Source: an uncultured Anaerotruncus sp. (GTDB lineage Bacteria; Bacillota; Clostridia; Oscillospirales; Ruminococcaceae). From it: a stretch of DNA of 44,939 nucleotides. The position numbers were made by a program, and so were the translations under genes. The notes beneath the pieces are model-generated. The model was not told the DNA's origin, searched no databases, and saw nothing but the letters and a program-made list of their open reading frames with translations. Position 1 is the first letter of the stretch; every line of letters begins with the position of its first letter. The stretch covers positions 1 to 44,939 of the forward strand of contig NZ_CABUCJ010000006.1 of the NCBI RefSeq assembly GCF_902490045.1. The letters run 5' to 3'. This document shows positions 6,468 through 13,388 of the stretch, one piece after another.

Positions 6468-8519
6468 ATGACCCTGGCAGAATTGCAGCGGGCCTACCTG
6501 CAAAAGGTGGACGCGGAGGAATCCTACCGCTTCGCAAAACGGATGGAGCAGTTTCGCTCCAACCCCACGCTGGGCTTCCGCACGGCGGGCTCCCGCGCGG
6601 AGTTTTTGACCGGGGAGATGCTCCTCGCGGAGATGGAGGAGCTCGGCCTGCAAAACGTGCGCAAGGACCCCTTCACCCTCGACACTTGGGAGTTCGAGCG
6701 GGCGCGCATGTGCGTCTCCGACGGGGAGGGCGCCGAGCACTACTTCGAGCTCGGCGGCTACCAGACGAACTTTTCCACCGGCGGCTGGCGGGAATTCACC
6801 CTTGTCGACGGCGGACGGGGCACCGCCGGCGAGCTGCAAAAGCTCGACCTGCGCGGCAAGCTCGTGCTCGTGGACATCAACCAGCGGGACGACTGGTGGA
6901 TCTCCTACCCCGTCTACCAGGCGCACCTGATGGGCGCGGCGGCGGTCGTCGCCGTGCAGCAGGGGGGCTACGGCGGCGTCGACTCCGCCGCCCTCAACGC
7001 CCAGAACATCTGCGGCCCCGCCGACGCGCCCGCCTTTTCCCTCTCCCGCCGCGACGCGCGCGCACTGCGCGCCCTCACCGGCGGCTTCGGCGGCGAAACG
7101 CCCGTCTTTTTCGACGCGGAATCCTCGGTCGGCTTCGGCGGCACCTCCTACAACATCGTCGGGGAGATTCCCGGCGCGGACCCCGAATCGATGATCCTGC
7201 TCAGCGCCCACTACGACAGCTATTTTTCCGGCTTTCAGGACGACAACGCCGCCGTCGCGCTCATGCTCGGCATCGCCCGTGCGCTTGTGCAAAGCGGCTG
7301 CCGGCCCTGCCGCACCCTCGTCTTCTGCGCGATGGCCGCCGAGGAATGGGGGGTGTCCGACTGCAAATACGACTGGTCGACCGGTGCCTACAACCAGATT
7401 TTCAACGTCCGCCCCGAGTGGCGCGGCCGGGTGATCGCCGACCTCAACTTCGAGCTGCCCGCCTACCCGCACGACGCGCAGGACGTCATCCGCTGCGTCT
7501 ACGAGTATTCCACCTTTCTGCGCGGCTTCGCGGATTCCCTGCCCGACGTCTCCGCCCCCTATCCGGGCGGCGTGGGGATCGCCTCCCCCGTCCTCACCTG
7601 GTCGGACGATTTTTCGATGGCGATCGCCGGGGTGCCCTCCCTCGTCAACGACTTCGCGGGCGGCAGCTTCATGGAGACGCACTACCACTCCCAGTTCGAT
7701 AACGACGACGCCTACGACGCGGATATCTACCGCTTCCACCACGGGCTTTTCGGTGCGCTGGCCCTCGCGCTCGACAGCTGCGCGGCGGTCCCGCTTGACT
7801 TCGGCCCCCGCCTCGCGGCGCTCGCCGGCACCCTCGACCCCGGCCTGCTCGGCCGCTGCGGCATCGACGGAGAGCCGCTGCTGCGCGCGGCGCAGGCCGC
7901 CGCCACCCAGGCGGAGGTCTGCTGGCGGCGGGTGGGCGCCTTCAACCACCGGTACGCCGCCGCGCTTGCCGCGGGCGGGGAGGCGGCGGACGCGCTCTAT
8001 GCGCGCGCCGGGCGCCTGAACGCCGCGCTGCTCGAGGCGTTCCAGTTCTGCGAGGACGCATTTGTGCGGCTCACCTGGCACGACGACGTGATCTTTCCGC
8101 ACGAGTACGCCCAGCAGGCGCTCGCCGGGCTCGAGGCCGCGCGGGAGGCGCTGGCCGCGAAAGACATCCCCCGCGCACTCAGCGCGGTCTCCCACATCGA
8201 CGTGAACCGCTACGCCTTCTCCTTTGACGAGCGCACCTGCCGCCACTTCACCGGCTACGTGACCGAGCGGCCGGCCCACCGGCTGATGTGGGGCGCGGGA
8301 CGGCTTCCCGGGCTTTGCGACCTGTCGGGGACGGTGCGGTCCCTGCTCGAAAAGCGCGGCGGCCGGGACGCGGACCTATCGGAGGAGCGGGCCGCCGTGG
8401 AGGAGGCGTACGAGGCCCAGCGCGCGCTGCTCGCCGAGCTGCTCACCGAGGAGCGCGACGCCTGCGCGACGCTCGCGCGGATGCTCGCAAACATCGCGAA
8501 ATACGAAGGGAGCGCGTGA
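6468..8519 (+). CDS. M28 family metallopeptidase with PA-type insert
   Basis: This 683-residue protein is probably a cytoplasmic zinc aminopeptidase, as no signal peptide is visible. The M28 metal ligands can be followed: SAHYDSYFSG and QDDNAAVAL (first His and bridging Asp), AMAAEEWGV (catalytic and metal Glu), ADLNFE and METHYHSQFDN (last His). Before the catalytic core, about 95-200, lies a segment like a PA domain (LDLRGKLVLVDINQRDDWW). The C-terminal 230 residues are helical, Ala/Glu/Arg-rich and not a domain I know; that makes the protein longer than most M28 enzymes. It follows tatD closely. Substrate cannot be told from sequence, but a release of N-terminal residues from peptides is expected. 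Confidence 0.85.
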   Translation: MTLAELQRAYLQKVDAEESYRFAKRMEQFRSNPTLGFRTAGSRAEFLTGEMLLAEMEELGLQNVRKDPFTLDTWEFERARMCVSDGEGAEHYFELGGYQTNFSTGGWREFTLVDGGRGTAGELQKLDLRGKLVLVDINQRDDWWISYPVYQAHLMGAAAVVAVQQGGYGGVDSAALNAQNICGPADAPAFSLSRRDARALRALTGGFGGETPVFFDAESSVGFGGTSYNIVGEIPGADPESMILLSAHYDSYFSGFQDDNAAVALMLGIARALVQSGCRPCRTLVFCAMAAEEWGVSDCKYDWSTGAYNQIFNVRPEWRGRVIADLNFELPAYPHDAQDVIRCVYEYSTFLRGFADSLPDVSAPYPGGVGIASPVLTWSDDFSMAIAGVPSLVNDFAGGSFMETHYHSQFDNDDAYDADIYRFHHGLFGALALALDSCAAVPLDFGPRLAALAGTLDPGLLGRCGIDGEPLLRAAQAAATQAEVCWRRVGAFNHRYAAALAAGGEAADALYARAGRLNAALLEAFQFCEDAFVRLTWHDDVIFPHEYAQQALAGLEAAREALAAKDIPRALSAVSHIDVNRYAFSFDERTCRHFTGYVTERPAHRLMWGAGRLPGLCDLSGTVRSLLEKRGGRDADLSEERAAVEEAYEAQRALLAELLTEERDACATLARMLANIAKYEGSA

Positions 8520-8609
8520 TAACGCGAGAAAAACAAAGATCGCGCCTCTCGCGGGAGCCGAGACCGCGCCCCGGTGCGGCCCAGCGCGCTCCCGCGCGCC
8601 ACAATCCGT

Positions 8610-8639
8610 TTGCGGATTTCCTGTGCAAGGTGCTATAAT
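8610..8639 (+). promoter_or_regulatory. Sigma-A-type promoter of the GNAT gene
   Basis: TTGCGG (8610-8615) and a consensus TATAAT (8634-8639) are spaced by 18 nt. They lie in the 8520-8770 gap, about 130 nt before the coding start. The leader contains a two-codon frame, ATG AGC TAG (8696-8704), after GGGGTGG. Confidence 0.55.
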
Positions 8640-8770
8640 CAGAACATCCAGAGGCGCAGTTCCATCCGGCAAACAAAACGCTTAGGGGTGGAATTATGAG
8701 CTAGCCAAACTCACCAAAAAATGCGGCGTCTATTTGTATCAGCCAACAAATTTTAAAGGTGAGTGAAATC

Positions 8771-9415
8771 TTGAAAACCGACCGATTATACCGTGTGGGC
8801 AGGGAGGACGCGCCCAAGCTGAACCAGCTTTTGACCGAGTGCTTCGCGAAGGACCCTCTTTACCTGCAACTGATCCCGCAAAAGGACAAACGCCAAAAAC
8901 TTCTGCCGGAACTTTTCAGCTGCGATCTGGATGAACTGTTTGAAAACTGTGAAGTGTACGCCGACAGCGCCGATTTAAACGGCATTATCGTGGTCTCGGA
9001 TGAAACCGAGCCCTACAACCCGCTCAAATACTACGCCATCGAGCTGTACTACGCGCTCAAGACGGGCGCGTACCTCATCCGCGACGACCACTCGCTGCGG
9101 ACCTTCTGGAACTTCCTCAAAGGCAAGGACTACCTCAACTCGGTGTGGACCGACGACATCGGCTCCGACCGCCGCATGCACATCATCTACTTCGCGGTGC
9201 GCCCGTCGATGCGCGGCAGAGGCGTCGCAACCAAGCTGATGCGCGCCATCCAGGATTACGCCGACGAAAACGACCTGCTGGTTTCCCTCGAGACCCACAA
9301 CGAGCAGAACGTCAAAATGTATGAGCACTATGGCTTCCGCCTCTTTGAGGTCGTCCAGAAGCACTTTTCCCTCAAGCAGTTCTGCATGGTCCGCCCGGGC
9401 CATGCGGCTGCGTGA
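8771..9415 (+). CDS. GNAT family N-acetyltransferase
   Basis: This 214-residue protein has the GNAT acetyl-CoA binding signature in its second half: IIYFAVRPSMRGRGVATKLM (motif A, RGRGxA) and then VSLETHNEQNVKMYEHYGF. The N-terminal half includes a segment KDPLYLQLIP seen in GNATs of unknown substrate. I chose TTG at 8771 because AGGTGAG precedes it by about 8 nt. The alternative GTG at 8759 would have its AAAG directly adjacent. It ends at a two-way terminator shared with galU. The acceptor substrate is unknown. Confidence 0.85.
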   Translation: MKTDRLYRVGREDAPKLNQLLTECFAKDPLYLQLIPQKDKRQKLLPELFSCDLDELFENCEVYADSADLNGIIVVSDETEPYNPLKYYAIELYYALKTGAYLIRDDHSLRTFWNFLKGKDYLNSVWTDDIGSDRRMHIIYFAVRPSMRGRGVATKLMRAIQDYADENDLLVSLETHNEQNVKMYEHYGFRLFEVVQKHFSLKQFCMVRPGHAAA

Positions 9416-9428
9416 AACGTGGACCGAT

Positions 9429-9462
9429 AAAAAAAGAACCGCCTTCCGGCGGTTCTTTTTTT
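9429..9462. terminator. Bidirectional terminator between GNAT and galU
   Basis: The stem GAACCGCC/GGCGGTTC (9436-9443 with 9448-9455, loop TTCC) is flanked by an A-run on the left and a T-run on the right. It can therefore end both the plus-strand GNAT and the minus-strand galU transcript. Confidence 0.9.
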
Positions 9463-9468
9463 ATCCTT

Positions 9469-10341
9469 TTACAGCGTGCGGACGAATTCCCGCAGGTAAT
9501 CGCGGAATTCCCGGCCGATCTCGGGGTGGTTCACCGCCGTCTCAACCGCCGCCTGCATGATGCCCAGCTTGTTGCCCATGTCATACCGGGTGCCGACGAA
9601 ATCCACGCCGATCATCCCCTCCTCCCGCGCGAGCACCTTCATCGCGTCGGTGAGCTGGTATTCCCCGCCCGCGCCCACCGGCAGCGACTCGAGGATTTTG
9701 AAGATGCCGGGCGGCAGGATGCAGCGCCCGAGGATCGAAAAGTTGGAAAACGCCTGCTCGGGGGTCTGGGGCTTTTCCACCATGTCGCTCACCCGGTAGA
9801 CGTTGTCCCTGAGCGCCTCCACCTTGAGGGAGGAGTAGCGCGTCACCTGGTCGAAGGGCACCTCCTTCATGCCGAGGCAGCCGAGCCCGTAACGCTCATA
9901 CTGCTCGATCAGCTGGCGGCAGACGGGGTCCCTTCCCATGATGACGTCGTCGCCGTAGAGCACCGCGAACGGCTCCTCCCCCACGAACGGCTTCGCGCAG
10001 AGCACCGCGCTGCCCAGCCCCTTGGCCTCCTGCTGGCGCACGTAAGTGATGTTCGCAAGCCGGGAGATGCCCACCACCTCGTCGTAGACCTCCCGCTTGC
10101 CCTTTTTGAGCAGGTGCTCCTCCAGTTCGGGGGAGCGGTCGAAGTGGTCCTCGACCACGTGCTTGCCCCGGCTGAGGATGATGCAGATGTCCTCGATGCC
10201 GCTTTTGGCGGCCTCCTCCACGATATACTGGATCGCGGGCTTGTCCACGATCGCAAGCATCTCCTTGGGCATCGCCTTTGTCGCCGGGAGCACTCTCGTC
10301 CCCAGCCCCGCGGCCGGGATCACTGCCTTACGGATTTTCAT
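9469..10341 (-). CDS. galU: UTP-glucose-1-phosphate uridylyltransferase
   Basis: The enzyme makes UDP-glucose from UTP and glucose 1-phosphate, supplying cell-surface glycans and galactose metabolism. The 290-residue product begins MKIRKAVIPAAGLGTRVLPA, with the nucleotidyltransferase signature, followed by KAMPKEML, the core of the family. Further conserved parts are DKPAIQYIVEEA, YGDDVIM and GEYQLTDA. I start at the ATG at 10341, 8 nt after AAGGAG. The ATG two codons earlier (10347) sits too near the ribosome site. It has its own promoter at 10422-10450 and need not depend on the upstream dehydratase gene. Confidence 0.96.
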   Translation of the reverse strand: MKIRKAVIPAAGLGTRVLPATKAMPKEMLAIVDKPAIQYIVEEAAKSGIEDICIILSRGKHVVEDHFDRSPELEEHLLKKGKREVYDEVVGISRLANITYVRQQEAKGLGSAVLCAKPFVGEEPFAVLYGDDVIMGRDPVCRQLIEQYERYGLGCLGMKEVPFDQVTRYSSLKVEALRDNVYRVSDMVEKPQTPEQAFSNFSILGRCILPPGIFKILESLPVGAGGEYQLTDAMKVLAREEGMIGVDFVGTRYDMGNKLGIMQAAVETAVNHPEIGREFRDYLREFVRTL

Positions 10342-10421
10342 CTTCATCGCTCCTTGCCGTTATTCCGTCTTAGTTTGCGCCGATGCGCGCGATTTATTTT
10401 TCCGCCGGACGTCCTGTTTCC

Positions 10422-10450
10422 ATCATATGCGATTCCCGCCCGTTCGTCAA
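10422..10450 (-). promoter_or_regulatory. Sigma-A-type promoter of galU
   Basis: On the minus strand TTGACG (10450-10445) and TATGAT (10427-10422) are 17 nt apart, about 80 nt before the galU start. The site lies between the dehydratase stop and galU. Confidence 0.7.
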
Positions 10451-10457
10451 TCTTCTT

Positions 10458-11525
10458 TCACATTCCCGCCCCGCCGGATCCGAAGGCGCGCAGGTATTCC
10501 GCCATCTGCCGGCGGGCGCAGGCCGCCGCGTCCTCTCCCGCCGCATGGCATTTCGCCCACTCCACCGTTTTTTCCACGGCGGTTTGGATTCCCCACAGGG
10601 GCCGCCAGCCAAGCCGCGCCTCCAGCTTTTCGCACCCGAGCAGGAGCGTGTCCGCCTCGGGCGGGCCGCCGTCCGGAGCGGATACCCACGAGGCGCCCTC
10701 TCCCCACGCCCCGCAGAAGAGATCCGCCAGCTCTCCCGTCGTGATCCGGCCCTCCGCGCCGGGACCGACGTTGTAGCAGCCGGCGAGCGAGGGGTCCTCC
10801 GCCTGCGCCGCGGCGATCAGCAGGTAGGCGGAGAGCGCCTCGAGCACATGCTGGTAGGGCCGCACCGAGCCGGGATGCCGCAGGCGGACGGGCTCCCCCG
10901 CCAGCGCGGCGCGCACGCAGTCGGGCAGGATGCGCCCGGGCGCGAAGTCCCCGCCGCCGATCACGTTGCCCGCCCGCGCGGTCGAGACGGCCGGACCTCC
11001 CGCGAAAAAGGACTCCACATAGCTCCGCACCGCCAGTTCGGCGCACGACTTGCTGCCCGCGTAAGGGTCCGAACCGCCGAGCGGGTCCTCCTCCCGGAAG
11101 GGTCGGCCCTGTCCGCTGTTTTGGTAGACCTTGTCGGTCGTGACGACGAGGGCCGAGCGCACGCAGGGATGCCTCCGGACACACTCCAGCAGGCGCACCG
11201 TACCCATCAGGTTGACTTCAAAGGTGCCGGCGGGGTCGCGGTACCCCTCCCGCACGATCGGCTGCGCCGCGAGGTGGAAAACCACCTCGGGCCGGAACGC
11301 GTCAAAGAGCTCTCCGAGGGCGTCCGGGTCCCGGACGTCTCCCATGACCGAGCGCAGTTCCCCCTCCAGCCCGAGCACCGCGTAGAGGGAGGGCTCCCCC
11401 GGCGGCAGCGCGAAGCCCGCCGTCTCCGCCCCCAAAAGCTCGAGCAGCCCGCAGAGCCACGCGCCCTTAAAGCCGGTGTGCCCCGTTACGAGCACCCGCC
11501 GGCCCCGGTAATAATCCAGCTTCAT
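10458..11525 (-). CDS. rfbG: CDP-glucose 4,6-dehydratase
   Basis: This is an extended short-chain dehydrogenase (355 residues) that best fits CDP-glucose 4,6-dehydratase, which makes CDP-4-keto-6-deoxyglucose for 3,6-dideoxyhexoses or other deoxysugars. Evidence is the NAD-binding motif VLVTGHTGFKGAWL, the HLAAQPIVREGYRDP segment, TTDKVYQN, the catalytic YAGSK and the ARAGNVIGGGDFAPGRILPD block typical of RfbG. The ATG at 11525 has GGGAGG upstream; an in-frame start further left lacks one. No rfbF cytidylyltransferase, epimerase or glycosyltransferase lies nearby, so it is an orphan here. It is read in the same direction as galU, but galU has its own promoter. Other SDR sugar-nucleotide dehydratases are less likely. 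Confidence 0.88.
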   Translation of the reverse strand: MKLDYYRGRRVLVTGHTGFKGAWLCGLLELLGAETAGFALPPGEPSLYAVLGLEGELRSVMGDVRDPDALGELFDAFRPEVVFHLAAQPIVREGYRDPAGTFEVNLMGTVRLLECVRRHPCVRSALVVTTDKVYQNSGQGRPFREEDPLGGSDPYAGSKSCAELAVRSYVESFFAGGPAVSTARAGNVIGGGDFAPGRILPDCVRAALAGEPVRLRHPGSVRPYQHVLEALSAYLLIAAAQAEDPSLAGCYNVGPGAEGRITTGELADLFCGAWGEGASWVSAPDGGPPEADTLLLGCEKLEARLGWRPLWGIQTAVEKTVEWAKCHAAGEDAAACARRQMAEYLRAFGSGGAGM

Positions 11526-11583
11526 TTCGTTTCCTCCCCAGACCGCGCACTCGCGTTCCGCGCCATCGGGCGGGCCTGCCATT

Positions 11584-11613
11584 ATGATAATATGCGCCCG
11601 CTCGATGTGTCAA
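11584..11613 (-). promoter_or_regulatory. Promoter of the dehydratase gene
   Basis: On the minus strand a consensus TTGACA (11613-11608) and TATCAT (11589-11584) are 18 nt apart, about 60 nt before the start at 11525. It is the left half of a divergent intergenic region (11526-11855). The right half holds the regulator promoter; about 11620-11755 shows nothing I recognise. Confidence 0.6.
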
Positions 11614-11764
11614 GGAGAGGCATTTCCCTCGTGCGAATGAGCGCGGTTCTCCGCCAGGATTTTGCATGCCGCCGCGACGGAAAAGCTATGAAACCCCGCG
11701 CGCTCATGCAAAATATCAACAAATTTCCCGGTGATTCCTTGTGCGGTAATAATAATTCATTCAA

Positions 11765-11810
11765 TAAAATATTTTTTACTATTGTATTCCAAAATAAATC
11801 CCGATATAAT
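11765..11810 (+). promoter_or_regulatory. Regulator promoter with upstream A/T palindrome
   Basis: TTGTAT (11782-11787) and a consensus TATAAT (11805-11810) are exactly 17 nt apart. Just upstream is TAAAATATTTTTTA (11765-11778). The same 14-mer occurs at 12577-12590, and a shorter perfect palindrome TAAAATATTTTA lies inside the promoter of the neighbouring operon (12730-12741). This could be the operator of the adjacent regulator, but A/T-rich matches by chance are possible. Confidence 0.55.
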
Positions 11811-11855
11811 AAACAAATCAAAGACCTTCAACGACGATATGGAAAAGAGGACCTT

Positions 11856-12524
11856 ATGGAGAAGGCGAATATTGTTCTTACACCAGTCGATAAAATCATA
11901 TTGGAGTCCTGCAAAACAGTCGTGGACGGGCTGGCGGATTACCTGGGCGACGGGTACGAATTCGTCCTGCACAGCCTGGAGAACCTCGACCAGTCGGTCG
12001 TCAAGATCATCAACGGGCACTACACCGGACGCAAGGAGGGCGCGCCCATCACCGACCTGGCGCTGAACATGCTCTCCCGAATCGAAGCGGACGGCGACCG
12101 CGGCTATATCTCCTACCGCGCGAAGAACAAAAAGGGAGAACCCCTCAAGGCGACGACGATTATCATCAAGGGGGAGGGCGGCCGTGCAATCGGTCTGCTC
12201 TGCATCAATTTTTACCTCAACACCCCCTTCTCCCGCATCATCGATAACTTTGTCGAGGAATCACAGTACGCGCCGAACTTTATCAAGGAAAGCTATGCCA
12301 GCGACCCCGACGAGCTGCTGCGGCAGGCGACGGTGAGCGCCAAGGAGCGGGTAAACGTCGACGCGAACATCATTCCCTCGCAGAAAAACAAGGAGATCAT
12401 CAGCATCCTCTACAGCCAGGGGATTTTCAAGCTCAAGGATTCGGTCATCAAGATTGCCGATATCCTCGGCATCTCCAAGAACACCGTCTACCTGCACCTG
12501 CGGGCTCTTCAGCAGAAAAAGTAG
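11856..12524 (+). CDS. DauR/YheO-family transcriptional regulator
   Basis: This 222-residue regulator has the two parts of the DauR/YheO family: an N-terminal PAS-like YheO domain (about 8-125, with GDGYEFVLHSLENLDQSVVK) and a C-terminal helix-turn-helix (about 170-222). The recognition part is VIKIADILGISKNTVYLHL. In Pseudomonas, DauR represses D-arginine catabolism genes; other members are little studied. The ATG has GAGG 5 nt upstream, in an AT-rich start region unlike the GC-rich neighbours. It lies directly before, and in the same direction as, the peptide/amino-acid operon at 12986-22924, with a terminator in between. It is therefore the likely local regulator, probably sensing an imported or cleaved product. 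Ligand is unknown. Confidence 0.85.
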   Translation: MEKANIVLTPVDKIILESCKTVVDGLADYLGDGYEFVLHSLENLDQSVVKIINGHYTGRKEGAPITDLALNMLSRIEADGDRGYISYRAKNKKGEPLKATTIIIKGEGGRAIGLLCINFYLNTPFSRIIDNFVEESQYAPNFIKESYASDPDELLRQATVSAKERVNVDANIIPSQKNKEIISILYSQGIFKLKDSVIKIADILGISKNTVYLHLRALQQKK

Positions 12525-12594
12525 ATTTTACTGAATCATCGTTCAGTGTCTCACCCCCCACGCAGGCAATCTATAATAAAATATTTTTTATCTC

Positions 12595-12636
12595 ACACCG
12601 CTGGCAAAGCAATTTTCCGGCGGTGTTTGCTTTTTT
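12595..12636 (+). terminator. Terminator after the regulator gene
   Basis: ACACCGC (12595-12601) pairs with GCGGTGT (12620-12626), followed by TTGC and six T residues (12631-12636). It separates the regulator transcript from the operon leader. Confidence 0.7.
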
Positions 12637-12724
12637 GCGTTAATTTTTACATGATATGGAAATTTGTTGTTGCCTATTCATGTGATTGCCTATAATGAAG
12701 GAAAATATTTGTCGAAAATTGCAA

Positions 12725-12753
12725 TTGACTAAAATATTTTATAGCTATATAAT
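12725..12753 (+). promoter_or_regulatory. Strong promoter of the nine-gene operon
   Basis: TTGACT (12725-12730) and TATAAT (12748-12753) are 17 nt apart, nearly consensus. The perfect palindrome TAAAATATTTTA (12730-12741) fills the spacer, and another palindrome, AATTGCAATT (12717-12726), touches the -35. A second TATAAT occurs at 12691-12696 without a good -35. Transcription from here would give a leader of about 225 nt before ridA. Overlap of palindrome and spacer is the layout expected for a repressor site. Confidence 0.65.
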
Positions 12754-12809
12754 TTAGTTAATAAAAAAAATTGCATCGTTCGTTTGATAGAAAGATCATT
12801 CGCTATCCA

Positions 12810-12870
12810 CGTGTCAAAACAATGAGGTTTGATTTCCATGTTTTGGCACGTCTTCTTTTATTGCTTTTTT
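12810..12870 (+). terminator. Terminator-like hairpin in the operon leader
   Basis: An 11-bp stem (12810-12820 with 12840-12850, one G-U pair, 19-nt loop) is followed by a T-rich stretch (12851-12870). It lies between the strong promoter and ridA, so it could act as an attenuator or as a leader structure. I see no known riboswitch fold or leader peptide. The remainder of 12871-12985 is AT-rich and otherwise featureless. Confidence 0.5.
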
Positions 12871-12985
12871 GTCAATTTGTTTAAAAAAATATAAACTTTG
12901 TTCAATAAACTATTCTGTTTCACAGTTATCAGATCCTAAGCTCTGTTTAAGTCCCAAAAATTAAAAGAAAAGGTGGTATGAACAA

Positions 12986-13360
12986 ATGGAAAAAATTGCA
13001 ACCAACAACGCTCCGGCCGCGGTGGGCCCCTACTGCCAGGCAATCAAATCGAACGGCTTTATTTTTGTCTCCGGGCAGCTGCCGATAGACGTCGGGAGCG
13101 GCCGGCTGCTGGAGGGCTGTATCGCGGAGCAGACCAACTGCATTATGAACAACATTTCAGAAATCCTGCGGGAGGCGGGCAGCGACCTGTCCAAGATCGT
13201 CAAGACGACCATCCTTGCCAAAGACTTAACAAAATTTCAGGAGATCAACGAGGCCTACGGCCGTTTCTTCAAGGGCACGCCGCCCGCCAGGGCCTGCTGC
13301 CAAGTCGCCGAGCTCCCCAAAAACGCGGAGCTTGAGATCGAAGTCATCTGTGAGGCGTAA
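12986..13360 (+). CDS. ridA: RidA family enamine/imine deaminase
   Basis: RidA proteins hydrolyse reactive enamine or imine intermediates such as 2-aminoacrylate, released by PLP enzymes, to keto acids and ammonia. The 124-residue protein has the family hallmarks: AAVGPYCQAIKSNGFIFVSGQLPID at the N-terminus and PARACCQVAELPKNAELEIEVICEA at the C-terminus, with the conserved Arg and Glu. AAGGTGG precedes the ATG. As first gene of the operon and directly before a PLP aminotransferase, it probably protects against or completes a reaction of that enzyme. Some relatives are operon-specific deaminases rather than housekeeping RidA. Confidence 0.95.
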   Translation: MEKIATNNAPAAVGPYCQAIKSNGFIFVSGQLPIDVGSGRLLEGCIAEQTNCIMNNISEILREAGSDLSKIVKTTILAKDLTKFQEINEAYGRFFKGTPPARACCQVAELPKNAELEIEVICEA

Positions 13361-13388
13361 TCTATCTGTGTGTGGAGGAGAGATAACC

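Noticed and set aside
5649..8279. Long open frame antisense to tatD and the M28 peptidase
   Set aside because: It crosses two well-supported genes and their junction, and its translation has no recognisable domain.
8696..8769. Small protein-like frame ELAKLTKKCGVYLYQP before the GNAT gene
   Set aside because: There is no start codon in this frame; the nearby ATG runs into a stop after one codon. I left it as a leader observation.
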